Shown: positions 25,339 to 55,439 of the stretch, in pieces
Position numbering within the stretch: the stretch's first letter is position 1
Layout of the letters: every line of letters starts with the position of its first letter
Assembly: GCF_051622035.1 (NCBI RefSeq)
Contig: NC_135355.1
Coordinates: 6,188,001 to 6,252,000 of the forward strand
Reading direction: 5' to 3'
DNA: 64,000 nt
From: Arctopsyche grandis
Lineage: Eukaryota; Arthropoda; Insecta; Trichoptera; Hydropsychidae
Position numbers and translations under genes: made by a program
The notes under the pieces: generated by a model
Told to the model about the DNA's origin: nothing
The model's database searches: none
What the model saw: only the letters and a program-made list of their open reading frames with translations

Positions 25339-26285
25339 CAACGACGATTTTGGGCCAACTTTTAAAACCAGTAGCGTACAAAATATCGAAATAAAAATTG
25401 AAATTAAATATCAAAATTAAGCTAAAGAGCGAGATTGAGCTAAAATTAGATCATCGTTGATGTTTTGAATTACAACAATGATACGCATTACAACCAGAGA
25501 AATATTATAATTTCTGATTATGAGCGAAAAAAAACCTGGTTGTTGTTTCTTAAAAGTCGTCACGATATACTACTGTTATTCGGCCTGTGGAATATTTAAA
25601 AAAAAAAACGTCAGTGTCGGATGTCGGTGATTTGTCAAAGGGTTTTTTTTTCTTTCGTCGAAATAAAATTAATAATCACACATTATCCGATAAATTTTAC
25701 CTCTGAGATGGATTTAATTATTTGATTTATTTCGACAAGAGAAACAATTGAAGACATTATCCGATAAATTTTACCTCTGAAATGATTTAATTAATTGATT
25801 TATTTCGACGAGAGAAACAATTGAAGACTAAAAAAGTTTCGATTGATGTACCGACAACGCACTGGATTGCGACGATCGCTCGATCACCCATACTAATACA
25901 TGATATATTCTCAGTAACTGCGCATTACGGGGAAATAAAAATAATAATTCTTTGATTTTTTTCGATCTTATCTTCGTAAGTCAAAACATCTTCGACAAAC
26001 AAAAGTCGAGGATTACCTGTATGTGATTGTTGATGATCTAATTTTAGGTCAATCTCGAAAATTTATTTAAATTGGGCATGTTCTGTTTTAACTTTCAATA
26101 TTTTATTTTAATTTTAATATATTGATTGTAATTTTATTTCGATATTTGAATTTAATTTTAATATAATAATAATAGTTTTAATTTTGATATTTAATTTCAA
26201 TTTTTAAATTTAATTTTTATTTCGATATTTTGTACGCTACTGGTTTTATCCTGCTGGTTAAAACGTTGGCCCAAAATCGTCGTTG
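25339..26285. mobile_element. Fold-back element with long inverted termini
   Basis: The left end CAACGACGATTTTGGGCCAA (25339) is mirrored by its complement at the right end (26285). The pairing continues inward through ACCAGTAGCGTACAAAATATC and its complement near 26226-26247, and again through GATTGAGCTAAAATTAGATC near 25432 against 26036-26058. The arms are therefore 100 bp or more, spaced unequally because the right arm contains a worn array of ATTTTAATTTCGATATT-like units (26090-26230). No target duplication is convincing. The interior includes a 74-bp tandem pair. Confidence 0.6.
25681..25828 (+). repeat. 74-bp tandem duplication
   Basis: Two copies starting CATTATCCGATAAATTTTAC at 25681 and 25755 are almost the same and end in AACAATTGAAGAC. 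They lie inside the fold-back element. Confidence 0.85.
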
Positions 26286-26734
26286 TATAATTTCGTGATA
26301 AATACCTAATTTGTCTGGAAATAAATGGTACCGTTTATTTATTTAAAGTTTGGATCATAATTGAAACAATATTGTCTGTTTGCATTGATTGGTTGGTCTG
26401 TGTATGTACTAAAGTCGCGGTAAAATAGTTTCCGGTAATAACCAGTAAATTTTAAAATTACCGGTAATTACCGATGGCGAAATATTGTCAATTTTTCAAT
26501 GGTAAACCGGTATTGCAATCCCCAATCCCCATACGACCGACTTGGAATGAAATATGAATCATAATTCAATGAGGATATATCGGTATATATGAAATAATTA
26601 CAAATATGTAATAATGGCATACTTCCACATATGCAGTATTATATTATTGTTCGATAGTTATTTACATAAGAAATAATAATTCATTCTATTACATTGATTT
26701 ATATTTGGCAGATATTAAAAATTAATCTAATTAT

Positions 26735-44051
<17,317 letters not shown>

Positions 44052-44269
44052 TTTGATATTAAATAAATTGGTAAAAAGTTTATTAAGTTATGAAACAAAA
44101 ATGTATAATTTAAATGGACAGATTATTATTTATTATTGACTTATTTTCTAATAGCTAGAAACACAACCAACACCATTCGCGATAGCCGCGCAACTGACAT
44201 TACTACATGACTGACAATTTGGTCCTAGCACATTTTATTATCAGCATACGCTAATAATCGCACTATAAT

Positions 44270-45090
44270 AATAATAATATATATAAAAACGGACTGTCGC
44301 TAAATATATTTGTATATTTGTATATATGTATATTTGTATATATGTGACGGACGATCAACCGTCAACCAGTATGGGGAACAAAAATTTTTTTTTTTCATTT
44401 TTTTCATATTTTTCCTTTTTTTTTAATTTTTCATATTTTTCATATTTGTGCTCCGGGCGTCGGAGGCGTCGGTGGCGCTGAGGGCGCTGGGGGCGCTGGG
44501 GGCGCTGGGGGCGCTGGGGACGAAGCCCCCGAGGTGCCGAAGGCTTTGGGGGCGCCGGGGGCGAAGCCCCCGCGGTGCCGAAGGCATCGAGGGTTCTGGG
44601 GGCGCCGGAGGCGTCGGCGGCGCTGGGGGTGAAGACCCCGGGATGCCGAAGGCATCGGGGGCGCTGGGGTCGAAGCCCCCGGGTTGCCGAAGGCATCGGG
44701 GGTGCTGGGGGCGAAGCCCCCGGGGTGCCGAAGGCATCGGGGGTGCCGGGGGCGCCGGAGGCGTCGGCGGCTCCTGGGGTCAAAGCCCTCGGGATGCCGA
44801 AGGCATCGGGGTGCTGGGGGCGCCGGAGGCGTCGGCGGCGCCGGAGGCGTCGGCGACGCTGGGGCCGAAGGCCCCGGAGCGACGGAGGCATCGGGGGCGC
44901 TGGGGGCAAAGGCGTCGGGGGGTCGGCGATGCACAAAACGTAATTCGTAATTCGTAATCACTTCGTAATTTGTCATTTGTGCATCAATTTCTTTCCAAAA
45001 CCAGTCGATTCAATATCTTTAACTTTATTTTTATTCGAGTTTCAATTCCTTTTCGAAACCACCCGTTGAAATCAACGGGCCCAACACTAG
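44270..45090 (+). mobile_element. Non-autonomous Helitron carrying a GC-rich minisatellite
   Basis: The 3' end is textbook: CCGTTGAAATCAACGG hairpin, GCCCAACA, then CTAG at 45087-45090 followed by T. The 5' end is placed near the ATATATAAAAACGGACTG stretch at about 44270; the exact TC start is unclear. No Rep or helicase text is present. A GC-rich array fills the middle. It sits upstream of exon 1 of the hemolymph-protein gene, within about 250 bp of its start codon, so it may affect that promoter. Confidence 0.65.
44450..44935 (+). repeat. GC-rich minisatellite
   Basis: Units of about 40-68 bp contain GCCGAAGGCATCGGGGG and the self-complementary GGGGGCGAAGCCCCC, with GGCGCCGGAGGCGTCGGC spacers. 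The array is far richer in GC than anything else nearby and would form strong hairpins. Stop-free frames appear on both strands as a by-product and are not taken as genes. Confidence 0.85.
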
Positions 45091-45319
45091 TATGTACATA
45101 TTTCCAGTGATGTGCTTGAGTGGGGCAGTTGATAAGATTTTTGAAAATCAACGAGCCCTTTATAGACTTGCACGAATTCCTGAATTTCCGAATTTCATCA
45201 GTTCAATAAAAACTAAAATAAATATTGGAAATCGTAGCAAAATTGGAAACAATTAAAATCAGCTGGATAAACTTGTAGCATCTGCCCTCTAAATACAAAT
45301 ATATTTTTCTTGAAATCAT

Positions 45320-45857
45320 TTTAGTACGCGGGACAGATGTGTTGACTGTGTCCCGGTCTAAGAAAACACCGTTTGTGTTTGTAAGAGGATCATTTATTTT
45401 TGTTCAATCGTTACAATGGTTATTGTATGTACGAAGAGGTTGAGCTTCGGAGCAGTGAGCTAGTTGAACTCCAGAGGTTCACTCTGGTGCTGGGAGCTGG
45501 TGCGTCGCTTTATATACGGTCTGGCTCGAGGCGTGCCGTATGAAGATGCTTTGTCTTCGTTTTCAGGACACTTGTTGACCTATTTTCAAGGCGCGTGCTT
45601 GGTACACGTGTGGTTTATAGCTATGGGGTCAGCGTGCCACGCGTAAATTTCTTTTCAGGACATGTGTCGCGGTTGCCTGATGACGTCACTGTTGGGTTTC
45701 GTTCGTTTTACGATCGAGCGATGAACTCTTTCTTCTGGAATGGTCGAAGTTGGCCTTGAGTTATGCATGTTTGTGCAGGAGCGACGATGATTGGTGTGAA
45801 ATGTATGAGATCACAGGTTTTGATTCGTAATAGCACAAGTCGTGCTATATTCCTACA
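45320..45857 (-). mobile_element. Kabuki/CsRn1-like solo LTR
   Basis: On the minus strand it begins TGTAGGAATATAGC (45857), has TATATAAAGCGACGC, AATAAATGATCCTCTT and then GACCGGGACACAGTCAACAC, closely parallel to the U3-R-U5 order of the young element at 7741-8539. TCAT stands at both flanks (45316-45319 and 45858-45861), a 4-bp target duplication. No interior is left, so it is a recombined fossil. Confidence 0.65.
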
Positions 45858-45967
45858 TCATGAATATTTGTTTATTTATTTATACTGGTATATACCCATT
45901 TTTATTAACACATTGTAGATAAGTAGTATTCAAGGCCAACTACAAATATTGATCATCAAACAATATT

Positions 45968-46425
45968 TAGGATGCGGGAAAGTGTGTTGACCAGTGTCCT
46001 GGCCTATGGAAACTCGGTTGAGTTTTTAAGAGGATTGTTTATTATTGTTCAGTATACAAGTTTACTGCAATTACATTGAATTCGTGGGGAAGTGGGCTAG
46101 TCGCCCGCTTTATCGGATAGGCTGGTTGAACTGGCGTATGAGTCTGCTGCTTTGGATTACATACTGGTTCAGTGATTTCATCCTGTTTTCAGGAGCTCGA
46201 GGTTATCCTTTGTCTCTGGGTAACGAGATCATACTTCTCGAAGGAAGTTTCCACTGGCATGGAGGTCAGTGTGCAGCTGTGACTCAAGTTTGCTCGGTGT
46301 ACGATCTAGTGATAAAATTATACTTCTGGAATAGTCGAATTGGGTCGTTGCCCTTGAGTAGCGAAGATAATAACAGGCGAGGTTAGTTCTGCATGTTTGT
46401 ACAGAAGCGTAATATAATTATTACA
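45968..46425 (-). mobile_element. Second Kabuki/CsRn1-like solo LTR, older
   Basis: Minus-strand text holds AATAAACAATCCTCTT and GGCCAGGACACTGGTCAACA near the U5 end and a TGTAATAATTATATTAC start near 46425. It resembles the neighbour at 45320-45857 but is more diverged, and its boundaries are approximate. Confidence 0.5.
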
Positions 46426-46434
46426 TGTAATAGA

Positions 46435-47215
46435 AAAAATAAATTTTGTACTCTATATTTTTTGAATATTTTTACCTGAACCGGAAGTAGCATTTTTACA
46501 TTAGAGAATCGAGGCTTTTTATATTCTTCTCCGAAGCCTTTTGGTTTATTGAACTGAAATTTTATATTTAGAAGTTTAAGCTTAATACTAAATAAGTTAT
46601 GTATAAAATTTAGTGATTACCCGTCAACCGGAAGTGGCAGTTTACTCTTGTTCGTGTTTTCTTCCAATATTATATTTTTTAAACCCCTTAAACATGTGTG
46701 CTCTTCTCGAAAAAAATCAAGTATAAATCTTGCATCAATGTGATGAAAATAAAAAAAAAACAATCGCTAAATTTTATAAATCGGAAGTGGGATTTTTCCT
46801 CAAAAATGTTGTGACCACGATTATTTCCACACCCCTGAACGTATAAAGCTGAAAATTTATATTTGTTTTTATATTATATTTAAATTTATGTAATAACTTA
46901 GAGCTGATAAGGTTTTGGACAGAATTCGTAAACCGGAAGTAGTATTTTTTTTAAAACAATATTTCATTATTTTATTTTGAGCTTTTGAATTATTTTTATT
47001 TTCTTGATATTTAATGTGTATAATAATTATAGTGATTTTAATTAATACAAAAAACCGGAAGTCGAACATTTTGTCTTGTGTAAGTTTCTCTACATTTGCG
47101 CTTAATTTGTATTGAAAATACTCTCATAAGTCATAACCGCTATGTGTGAACGTGTGTGAATGTTTAAAGATCAAATTTGGTTTTGTGACCTCTTTATATT
47201 CCTCAAATACCAGTG
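46435..47215. repeat. Second block of the ~150-bp-period ACCGGAAGT repeat
   Basis: Motifs at about 46479, 46626, 46776, 46931 and 47056 (spacings about 147, 150, 155, 125) correspond in order to those at 1723, 1871, 2015, 2475 and 2611 of the first block. Both end with TATATTCCTCAAATAC. Two of the sub-units of the first block are lacking here. Confidence 0.65.
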
Positions 47216-47219
47216 GCCG

Positions 47220-47448
47220 TCACTGCAAGTAAAGTGAAGTTGTAAGTAAAGTCAAAAAATGGAGAAAATTAAAATCGATTCATCGACTTCTCGTTAGCGT
47301 AGGTCGGGGTTAGAGATTTGAAAGATCTTTACCATGTGCCAGGGTTACATTATAGTGAAAGAGATAGATAACCCCGACCTACGTTAACGACGAATCGATT
47401 TTCGATTCCATCTTTCGACTTTCCATTAAGTCACTTTCCTTGCAGTGA
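47220..47448. mobile_element. MITE with long inverted termini
   Basis: TCACTGCAAGTAAAGTGA at the left is mirrored by TCACTTTCCTTGCAGTGA at the right. Pairing resumes inward at AATCGATTCATCG / CGAATCGATT and GTAGGTCGGGGTTA / TAACCCCGACCTAC. It sits directly at the end of the 150-bp-period block. Non-coding; possibly hAT-type, with a worn target duplication. Confidence 0.7.
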
Positions 47449-47780
47449 TCCAGACCCCTGCATATAACTAATTAACAAACATATGCTAGCATTTTCTCTT
47501 TACGTTGGGGTAACACCACGACGAAAACTCTGTGCGTGAAATGTGGAAATATCGACGAGGGTGTAAATGAAGCTGTCATCGTGTTTTATTACACTGGAGA
47601 AAAACACTCGATTGCTACTGCTATTTCCCGATCAATATGAATCGGGTATTTGATGTTAGCGTAGTCAATAAGAATCGAAAGTTATAGATTTTCACTGTAA
47701 AGAATATTGAAAGGAAACATTGATAACATTTCCATTTCCAATACGCAGATATGTTTTTCTGTTATCAATAGCTATTGTTA

Positions 47781-48319
47781 TGTAGGCATATAGTACAACT
47801 GAAATGATCTCATCAGGTCACTGCGACACATATCTAGGAAAGTCATTAACGCATGGCACACGCTCGCCTCGTCAAAAGGTCGACACGTGTTTCTTTACAC
47901 GTGTCTTGGAAACAAAGGAAGAACTCACTGAACCCATAAAAACCACGAACTACGTCCAGGCGTATGAACCCATAAAACATAACTAGGGCAGCGCGAGTAC
48001 CAAGAACAAAAGATGTGCACACGACACACTTCAACCCAAAACGTTTATAAAGCAACGCAGCAACCTCCACCGGCAGAGTGAGCCTCTGGAGTTCAAACAG
48101 ATCACTTCTCCGAAGAAACCTCTTCGTACATACAATAACCATTGTACCAATTGAACGAAAATAAACGATCCTCTTTCAAACTCAACTGAATTTCCATAGG
48201 CCTCGACGCGGCCGGGAAACGGTCGAAACCTTTCACTCGACCACCTGTTCTATAACTGGTGACCCCGATTTTACACTGGTGACCCCCTCACCCCTCACAC
48301 TGGTGACCTCTGTTCTATA
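47781..48319 (+). mobile_element. Third Kabuki/CsRn1-like solo LTR with repeated primer-site modules
   Basis: It begins TGTAGGCATA, has TTTATAAAGCAACGC, AATAAACGATCCTCTT and GGCCGGGAAACGGTCGAAAC in the order of its relatives. GTTA flanks it on both sides (47777-47780 and 48320-48323). Its last 70 bp contain ACTGGTGACC three times (from about 48256, 48275 and 48299), the primer-site sequence normally found outside an LTR. Confidence 0.6.
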
Positions 48320-48591
48320 GTTATAAAAACAACTTTTTTTTAAGAAACTTTTAATGTGTTCACACCAGAATAATGTTGTATTGTTTTTAAAATACATACA
48401 TACATATGTATGATTATTGAATAAAATTTCAATTGTACATACGTTTCGTATATTTCGTATATGTATATTTTTATATGCAAAAATACTTGAAAAGGATATT
48501 TTCATTGTTTTCTATTTTATCATTTATTATTTTCTATTGGATGGTACCTTTTAACTTGAAACAACACTGTTAAATTTAACTTTATTAAAAA

Positions 48592-48920
48592 CTAGCTGAT
48601 CCCGGCATGCAACGCCACAATAACGCATGCAATTCCCGTTCCTATCCCGTTCCCGTTCTCGTTCTCGTTCCCGTTCTTGTTCCCGTTCCCATTTGTCGGA
48701 AAAACGCAGGCAGCGAATACTTTGGTGGCGACACGAAAACATTTGAAATTATTGCGTTGCAATGACACCTATTCTCGTTTTTCCCTGTTTTTTTTTCACA
48801 GCAATCTTCCCGGACATGCATACAACAAATCCTGAAAGTTCCATCGTAATCGGTTCAGTGGTTTAGGAGCCTATTCGAGACACACACACACAGACATTCA
48901 TTTTTATATAAATAGATAGA
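48592..48920 (-). mobile_element. Non-autonomous Helitron
   Basis: On the minus strand it starts TCTATCTATTTATATAAAAA (48920), continues with a GTGTGTGTGTCTCGAATAGG stretch and CCACTGAACCGATTACGATG, and ends in a GGCGTTGCATGCC palindrome, then CTAG at 48595-48592 with a T beyond. A TTCCCG hexamer-like array lies near the 3' end (about 48625-48690). No coding capacity. Confidence 0.65.
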
Positions 48921-49538
48921 TGAAATTGTGTTTACATATTATATACTGATAATAAATGTAAAGTAAATTCATATACACAAGTATGTAATAAAATTTGTTT
49001 GATAGAATAATATGTTACATGAAATTTGTATAGTTATGTGTTTATTTTTTGAATTTTGTATAGTTATATGAATTTTTTAACTAGAGATATGTATGTATGT
49101 GTTATTATAAAACTGATTTATTATTTTATCGAATTGCATCAACACTTTCACGATATTGATATACATATATTATACATACATATATAGATTATGAAACCAT
49201 CATGGTAAGTATTTGCCTCTCCCTTAACGAAAAAGTACTTGTATATTTATAACAATCGTATAATATGTAGCAAATTTTTTTCATATACATATGTATATAG
49301 CCGTAGAATTATTATGGAATATTCGACGTAGGTTTGATGAAAAAAATAAAAAAATAAAAAATTGTATACATAGCTGTATTTGTGAATGTTATAGAAAGCA
49401 ACACAAAAATTAAATCTCATTTTCATGTAAATTGTTACATTTAAATTCAACGTTAATAAAACACATTTTATATCATGCATATAATAATTGTCATATATAT
49501 AGATTCATGTTTTTATATTATGAAAATTGTGAAATTGA

Positions 49539-50868
<1,330 letters not shown>

Positions 50869-51149
50869 GCCTAAAAAGATAAATAGAACACTATATCATA
50901 AGAAAGAACTCGGAGAATAGTTCTATGAAAAACTAAACTCACGATGTGATACAATTTTCGTCTTGGGCCTAATCATTTTAAAATTTTATATGACACGAGT
51001 ATTTCTTAAATATGTATGTATATGTGTGTGTGTGTGTGTAGTTATCTTTGGAAATCCACTTAGACTATCGAATATAATTGTACAATTTTCTCATCGATGT
51101 CGAAACCACCATCTTAATCGTAAACTTTGTAAAGTTCAATTAAATCGTT

Positions 51150-51400
51150 CGGTTACGACGAAGCTCGTTGTATTGGTTATGTTCGTATGGGTGCGAAAAA
51201 ATGGCCGTGGTCGCGCGGAAAACTCGCGTGGAAAAGTGTTCAGTTTTCGTGCCACACGAAACGCCACTGGCTCGTGGAAAAAGACGAAGCCTCGACGTCG
51301 AGGGTTGTCGACCCATTTTTCGATTAACGACCCCCTACACTTGCAAAATTGTGCGAAACGCGTTATTTGTACATCATCACTCTTTTCGTCGATTAGTGTT
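51150..51400 (-). promoter_or_regulatory. Candidate promoter/5' UTR of the calcyphosin-like gene
   Basis: A patch of raised GC and CpG (GGTCGCGCGGAAAACTCGCG and neighbouring text) lies about 300-500 bp upstream of the first recognised coding exon in otherwise AT-rich DNA. It could hold the 5' exon implied by the acceptor at 50871. No TATA box or start is identified. Confidence 0.3.
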
Positions 51401-51670
51401 CGTATGTATGTAGAACTTGCCAAAAAACACAAATTTAAATAAAGAAAGTGAGATTTTTATTTAATTTATGACATAAGCTTAATTTAATGTCACATTTGAA
51501 TATTTCAAACTAGCTTTTATCTTAAATTTAAAAAATGAGAAAATAATGTATCTACATTCATACCTTATCAAATGTTGTACAATTTTCATTTTTTATTTTA
51601 TTTAATACAATGTTCTTTTATTATTTAATAAATAAATATTTAAATGATTTTCAAATATAAAACAAAGTAA

Positions 51671-51900
51671 TCTAATATATAGTTTCGAAAGAGACTTTGT
51701 ATACATGTAAGTATCTTTGGTTGGGAACTTCGAAAACAAAACAAAGTTTCTATGACCGTGACAATTCAATTGGTTGAATATTATATTTTTTTCGATTCAA
51801 ATAAATTTAATAAAAAAACAAATGAATATTTACTATTACATTCGCCATGTTTACGCTTTTTATATTACACATACTGAGCGAAGCCGGGTAAAACGACTAG
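51671..51900 (+). mobile_element. Non-autonomous Helitron, same family as 6681-7104
   Basis: Starts TCTAATATATAGTTTCGAAA and ends ACTGAGCGAAGCCGGGT, AAAACGA, CTAG at 51897-51900, then T. At 230 bp it is about half the other copy and is non-coding. Confidence 0.65.
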
Positions 51901-52059
51901 TCAAAAATAAAATCATGAAAAGAAAGTCAGCTTAATTGACATCTTCTAACATAAAACGTTATTGGAACAATTTTTAGGAATCTATATTGCGTTTTATTAC
52001 TAGACTCAGGACCCAAATCGCGCCGTTTATCGTAAATGCTTTGTTTAAGGTTCGCCGAA

Positions 52060-52560
52060 ACTTTTTTTTTGCACTCTAGCTTTGTAAATAGAGCCAAACC
52101 GCCCCGATTCCTGGAAAAAGCACGCTCTCTATCCGTAGTCTATTTATTACTCCTACTCTGGATTTTACACTTTAAAATCTCGCGGGAACACATGAGAGAG
52201 AGTATCCACTGTCTAAGTGAATTCGGGGGTTAACAATGGAGACCCCCGAATTGGCCTAAGTGGTTGCTAGAACTCTCAGATCCCGAGAGCGTGAGAGCGC
52301 GAGATGATGAGACTTACTTAAAACTGTACGTGCCTAGACAATTGATACATAAACGGATCCGGGAAGCTGTGATGAGCAACTTGTCCTTTATAAGAAGGCC
52401 ATATCAGATTATTCTGGAGCGAGCGCTGGCTACGTGTAGACCTCCCGAATCATTAAATAAATGCTGTGACTTTGACTGTGACTTTGTGACTTTGGCCTTT
52501 CATTTGGATCTTGAACTCACCCCTACCCATATACACCCCTATACACATATGAAGCATTTT
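52060..52560 (+). other. GC-richer island, possibly an LTR fossil
   Basis: It contains a TATA-like TTTATAAGAAGGCC near 52387, AATAAATGCTGTGAC near 52457, and a hairpin with AATTCGGGGGT / ACCCCCGAATT arms at 52220-52252. The arrangement resembles the promoter and poly(A) parts of a retroelement LTR, but no termini or target duplication are found. A frame of about 80 codons from 52264 has no recognised homology and is not called a gene. Confidence 0.25.
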
Positions 52561-52599
52561 ATAATTTTTTATATGAAAAACAAAATCATTTTGAAGTAG

Positions 52600-53520
52600 T
52601 AAAATAAGCAACGTACGCTTCGGCCTCAAGACAATAATTTGGGACGCAAGTTTTCCTCAATGGACGTTTTCCTCGAAATTAGTAGCGCTTAAGGGGCCAA
52701 ACGTTTTTCATTCTACGCATTATTTAGACGTATGCCGACGCCGAAAATCGATCCAATTTCGATAATTAATTTTAAACACTTCACCACACGATGGATACCT
52801 ATTGATCTTCAATCGTATCGAAATTCGACAACCCCCAAACTTTAGAATACATATTTTCACTCACACAATATCGTTCAGACCTGTCGAATATCGCCTACAT
52901 ACATACGCATGTGTATGCATATACAGGTGGTTCTAGCGAAAAAATCAATATTACATTACGATTAATATGGAATATGTATTTCGATAGGCGCTCGTTCATA
53001 CCGAATTCAATAATAACGATAAAAATATATCGTTACATGTAAAAGGGGAGAATATTTTCCAATGTGCGTTATATATATGTACATATAATGAAACCGACTA
53101 TTCGTTATGCTGGCGTGTTTTTACGGAAGTAAGTGAATTTCACTTTCACTCTCTAGATCTATGTAGAAGTTATGTGCGTTTAATTCGAACGATTTTGTTA
53201 TTTAACTATGTATACCTCATTGCAATTTTTTCCATATTTAAACTAATGTAATAATAATAAAGCAGGGCTCGGAAGCGGGAATTCTCACGAATTCATGTAA
53301 AATATGAATTAACATATAATTAAGATTATAATATCAAATATAAAATATTATTCTTATTCAATATGTTTAATTAAAAAAGAAAAAAAAATCGAATGTTTGA
53401 GAAAGCTTGGTGTAGAATATGTGTTTAATGGGCTATTGTTCGAAGAAGAGTATCTTTAAATGTCTTCATATGTATAATGTATATGTATTCATAATATACA
53501 TTTTTGCTTGTGATGAGCGG
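52600..53520. other. Intergenic, nothing recognised
   Basis: AT-rich sequence with ACATACGCATGTG-type simple sequence near 52900 and no coding, RNA or transposon signature. Confidence 0.5.
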
Positions 53521-53637
53521 AGATCGGCGGACAAGTTGCTTTTGCCCACCAGAAATGAAACTTTTTTTTGGCTCTCTTGCTTTGCAGGACATTAGTGGAC
53601 CATTTTTTGTTGGCACACGCAACTTGTCCGCCGATCT
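53521..53637. mobile_element. Short MITE with 19-bp inverted ends
   Basis: AGATCGGCGGACAAGTTGC at the left end and its exact complement at the right end bound 117 bp of non-coding DNA. No clear target duplication. Confidence 0.7.
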
Positions 53638-53649
53638 CTGGTAATGAAT

Positions 53650-55020
53650 CAGGGTTTCTCAAATTAATCATTACTGATTTTCTTATTAGAGAGACTTGAA
53701 AGACTGAACCATTTTTAATTTTTGGTTCCTTACTAATACAGTTAAAATAAGAATGCCAAAAATTTAATAGAAAATAATCGAATTCGGTGACACACTTTTT
53801 GCAAGTTCATAGAAATGCTTAAGTTCATAGAAATGATAAGTTCATAAAATCATTTAATAATTTTTTTAATTTAAATTTCTTTCAACACTTCAGAGTTAAC
53901 ATACTAAATGAAATTGGATTTTTGTAAATATACCTAACTGAGTTTGCTTTTATTATATGTAGGTATCTTAGATAAAAAAAAACTTACACTATTTATGTAC
54001 ATATATAATAGTAAGTCTGTAAAAGGGAATAAATAAATAGGATTCAAATGTCATGGATATTTGTATGTATGTATGTACATATTTTCATTATGAAAGTACT
54101 TTTTAATTTGTTAATGATGTCTATGACGTAATCTAAAAAAAAGGTGTGAAAAAGTCATCAATTACCAGCTGACAGCAATGAGAAAGTACATATATGTTAT
54201 ATTGTCTGAAAGATGATTTATATCTTCACGCCATTTTCATGAAGGAAAATTTATAATATAATCGGAATAGGAAATGGCCGTTTTGCGTTAATGGTCGACT
54301 CGATACACGAACGTAATCGGTTTACATTTTTCGATGGTCGTTTTGCTTTATGGAAACGTTTTGGAAGCGTTGTGAGCTGCGTACACTTTCGGTCGTTTTT
54401 ATGGCTTTATTTGTTTCTTTTGGTCTTGTTTAAATTTTAATTGAGGTACTTTACCGACGTGAATTAATTTGTATTTGAAGGAGAAATCATCAGGTGTGAA
54501 AAATGCTTTACAAAATGGCCGCGACCTATTTTTGGACCTGGTTCAAGGGTGAAATTCGAACGAGGTAAAAAGCGCAACAGCCTTTCACAAGGTCTCGTTC
54601 CATTTTGTCGAATTTGGCCTCCCCAAATTTCACCACATTTTAAAATTTTCACTCTCTTTTAACAAACTTAAGTCGAATTAAAATATTCCATAACATTTAA
54701 TTTAGACCACTTTCATCTTACCTCAACATCGTCATTCAAATAAGTCTCCTATCATGACCAACATGTCCCAGTTTTTCATTCCTTTCAAGCTTTTCAACCA
54801 CTTTTCCTTTTTAAATTCCTTCTCATTATTTTAATCGTACATACATACATACTTTATTTCAAATTTTCAGTAAAATGGATACATTAAGATTTGTAAGACG
54901 ACCTCAAAAAGAATATTGAGAGCTAAATATCTCGATTTTGTTTCCGAAAAACCTATAATATTTTTTTATATGTCATTTTAGAATCCATAAAAGACAGAGA
55001 CGAATTAGATCGATCGTACT
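53650..55020. other. Intergenic, no gene seen
   Basis: AT-rich. Phrases AAGTTCATAGAAATG repeat near 53815-53840, and a GC-moderate patch at 54480-54640 has small open frames without recognisable content. Confidence 0.45.
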
Positions 55021-55032
55021 GTATTATTAATA

Positions 55033-55424
55033 GGTTGTGGCTATTTGCAGGTACTATATCTGCAAATTATTGGCTATTTGCAGGTACTATATCTGTAAAG
55101 CCTTCTACGCATGCGTGTGAATTGTCACTGTCAACGTGTTTACTGTTGTTTTAAACCTCTTAAAATTTAGTTCGAATTCGTAGAGTAAAAAATATAATCC
55201 AAATTAGAAATTTATTTGCCTCATGTATAATTAACGATTGATTAAACAAGTATAGCATACATTAAATGTAAGAAATTATAATCGGATTATAAGTTCACGC
55301 GCATGCGCAGAAGGCTTTGCGCCTGTCGCAGATATAGTACCTGCAAATAGCCAATAATTCACAGTTATAGTACCTGCAAATAGCCAATAATTCGCAGGTA
55401 TAGTACTTGCAAATAGCCACAACC
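55033..55424. mobile_element. 392-bp DNA element with 9-bp target duplications and repeat-built termini
   Basis: Perfect duplications TTATTAATA flank it at 55024-55032 and 55425-55433. The ends, GGTTGTGGCTATTTGCAGG and complement, run on for over 100 bp as inverted repeats, each arm made of tandem units of GGCTATTTGCAGGTACTATA (two on the left, three on the right), then GCCTTCTACGCATGCG / CGCATGCGCAGAAGGC. A 9-bp target duplication with long termini fits a Mutator-like MITE; an 8-bp hAT reading is the alternative. Non-coding. Confidence 0.8.
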
Positions 55425-55439
55425 TTATTAATAAAAACC

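Noticed and set aside
44355-44976. Overlapping 120-190 codon frames on both strands, Pro/Ala- or Gly-rich
   Set aside because: They are stop-free readings of a GC minisatellite inside a Helitron, in several frames at once.
46045-46386. A 113-codon frame, and a 60-codon one at 45464-45646
   Set aside because: Both fall within antisense solo LTRs and have no recognisable protein features.
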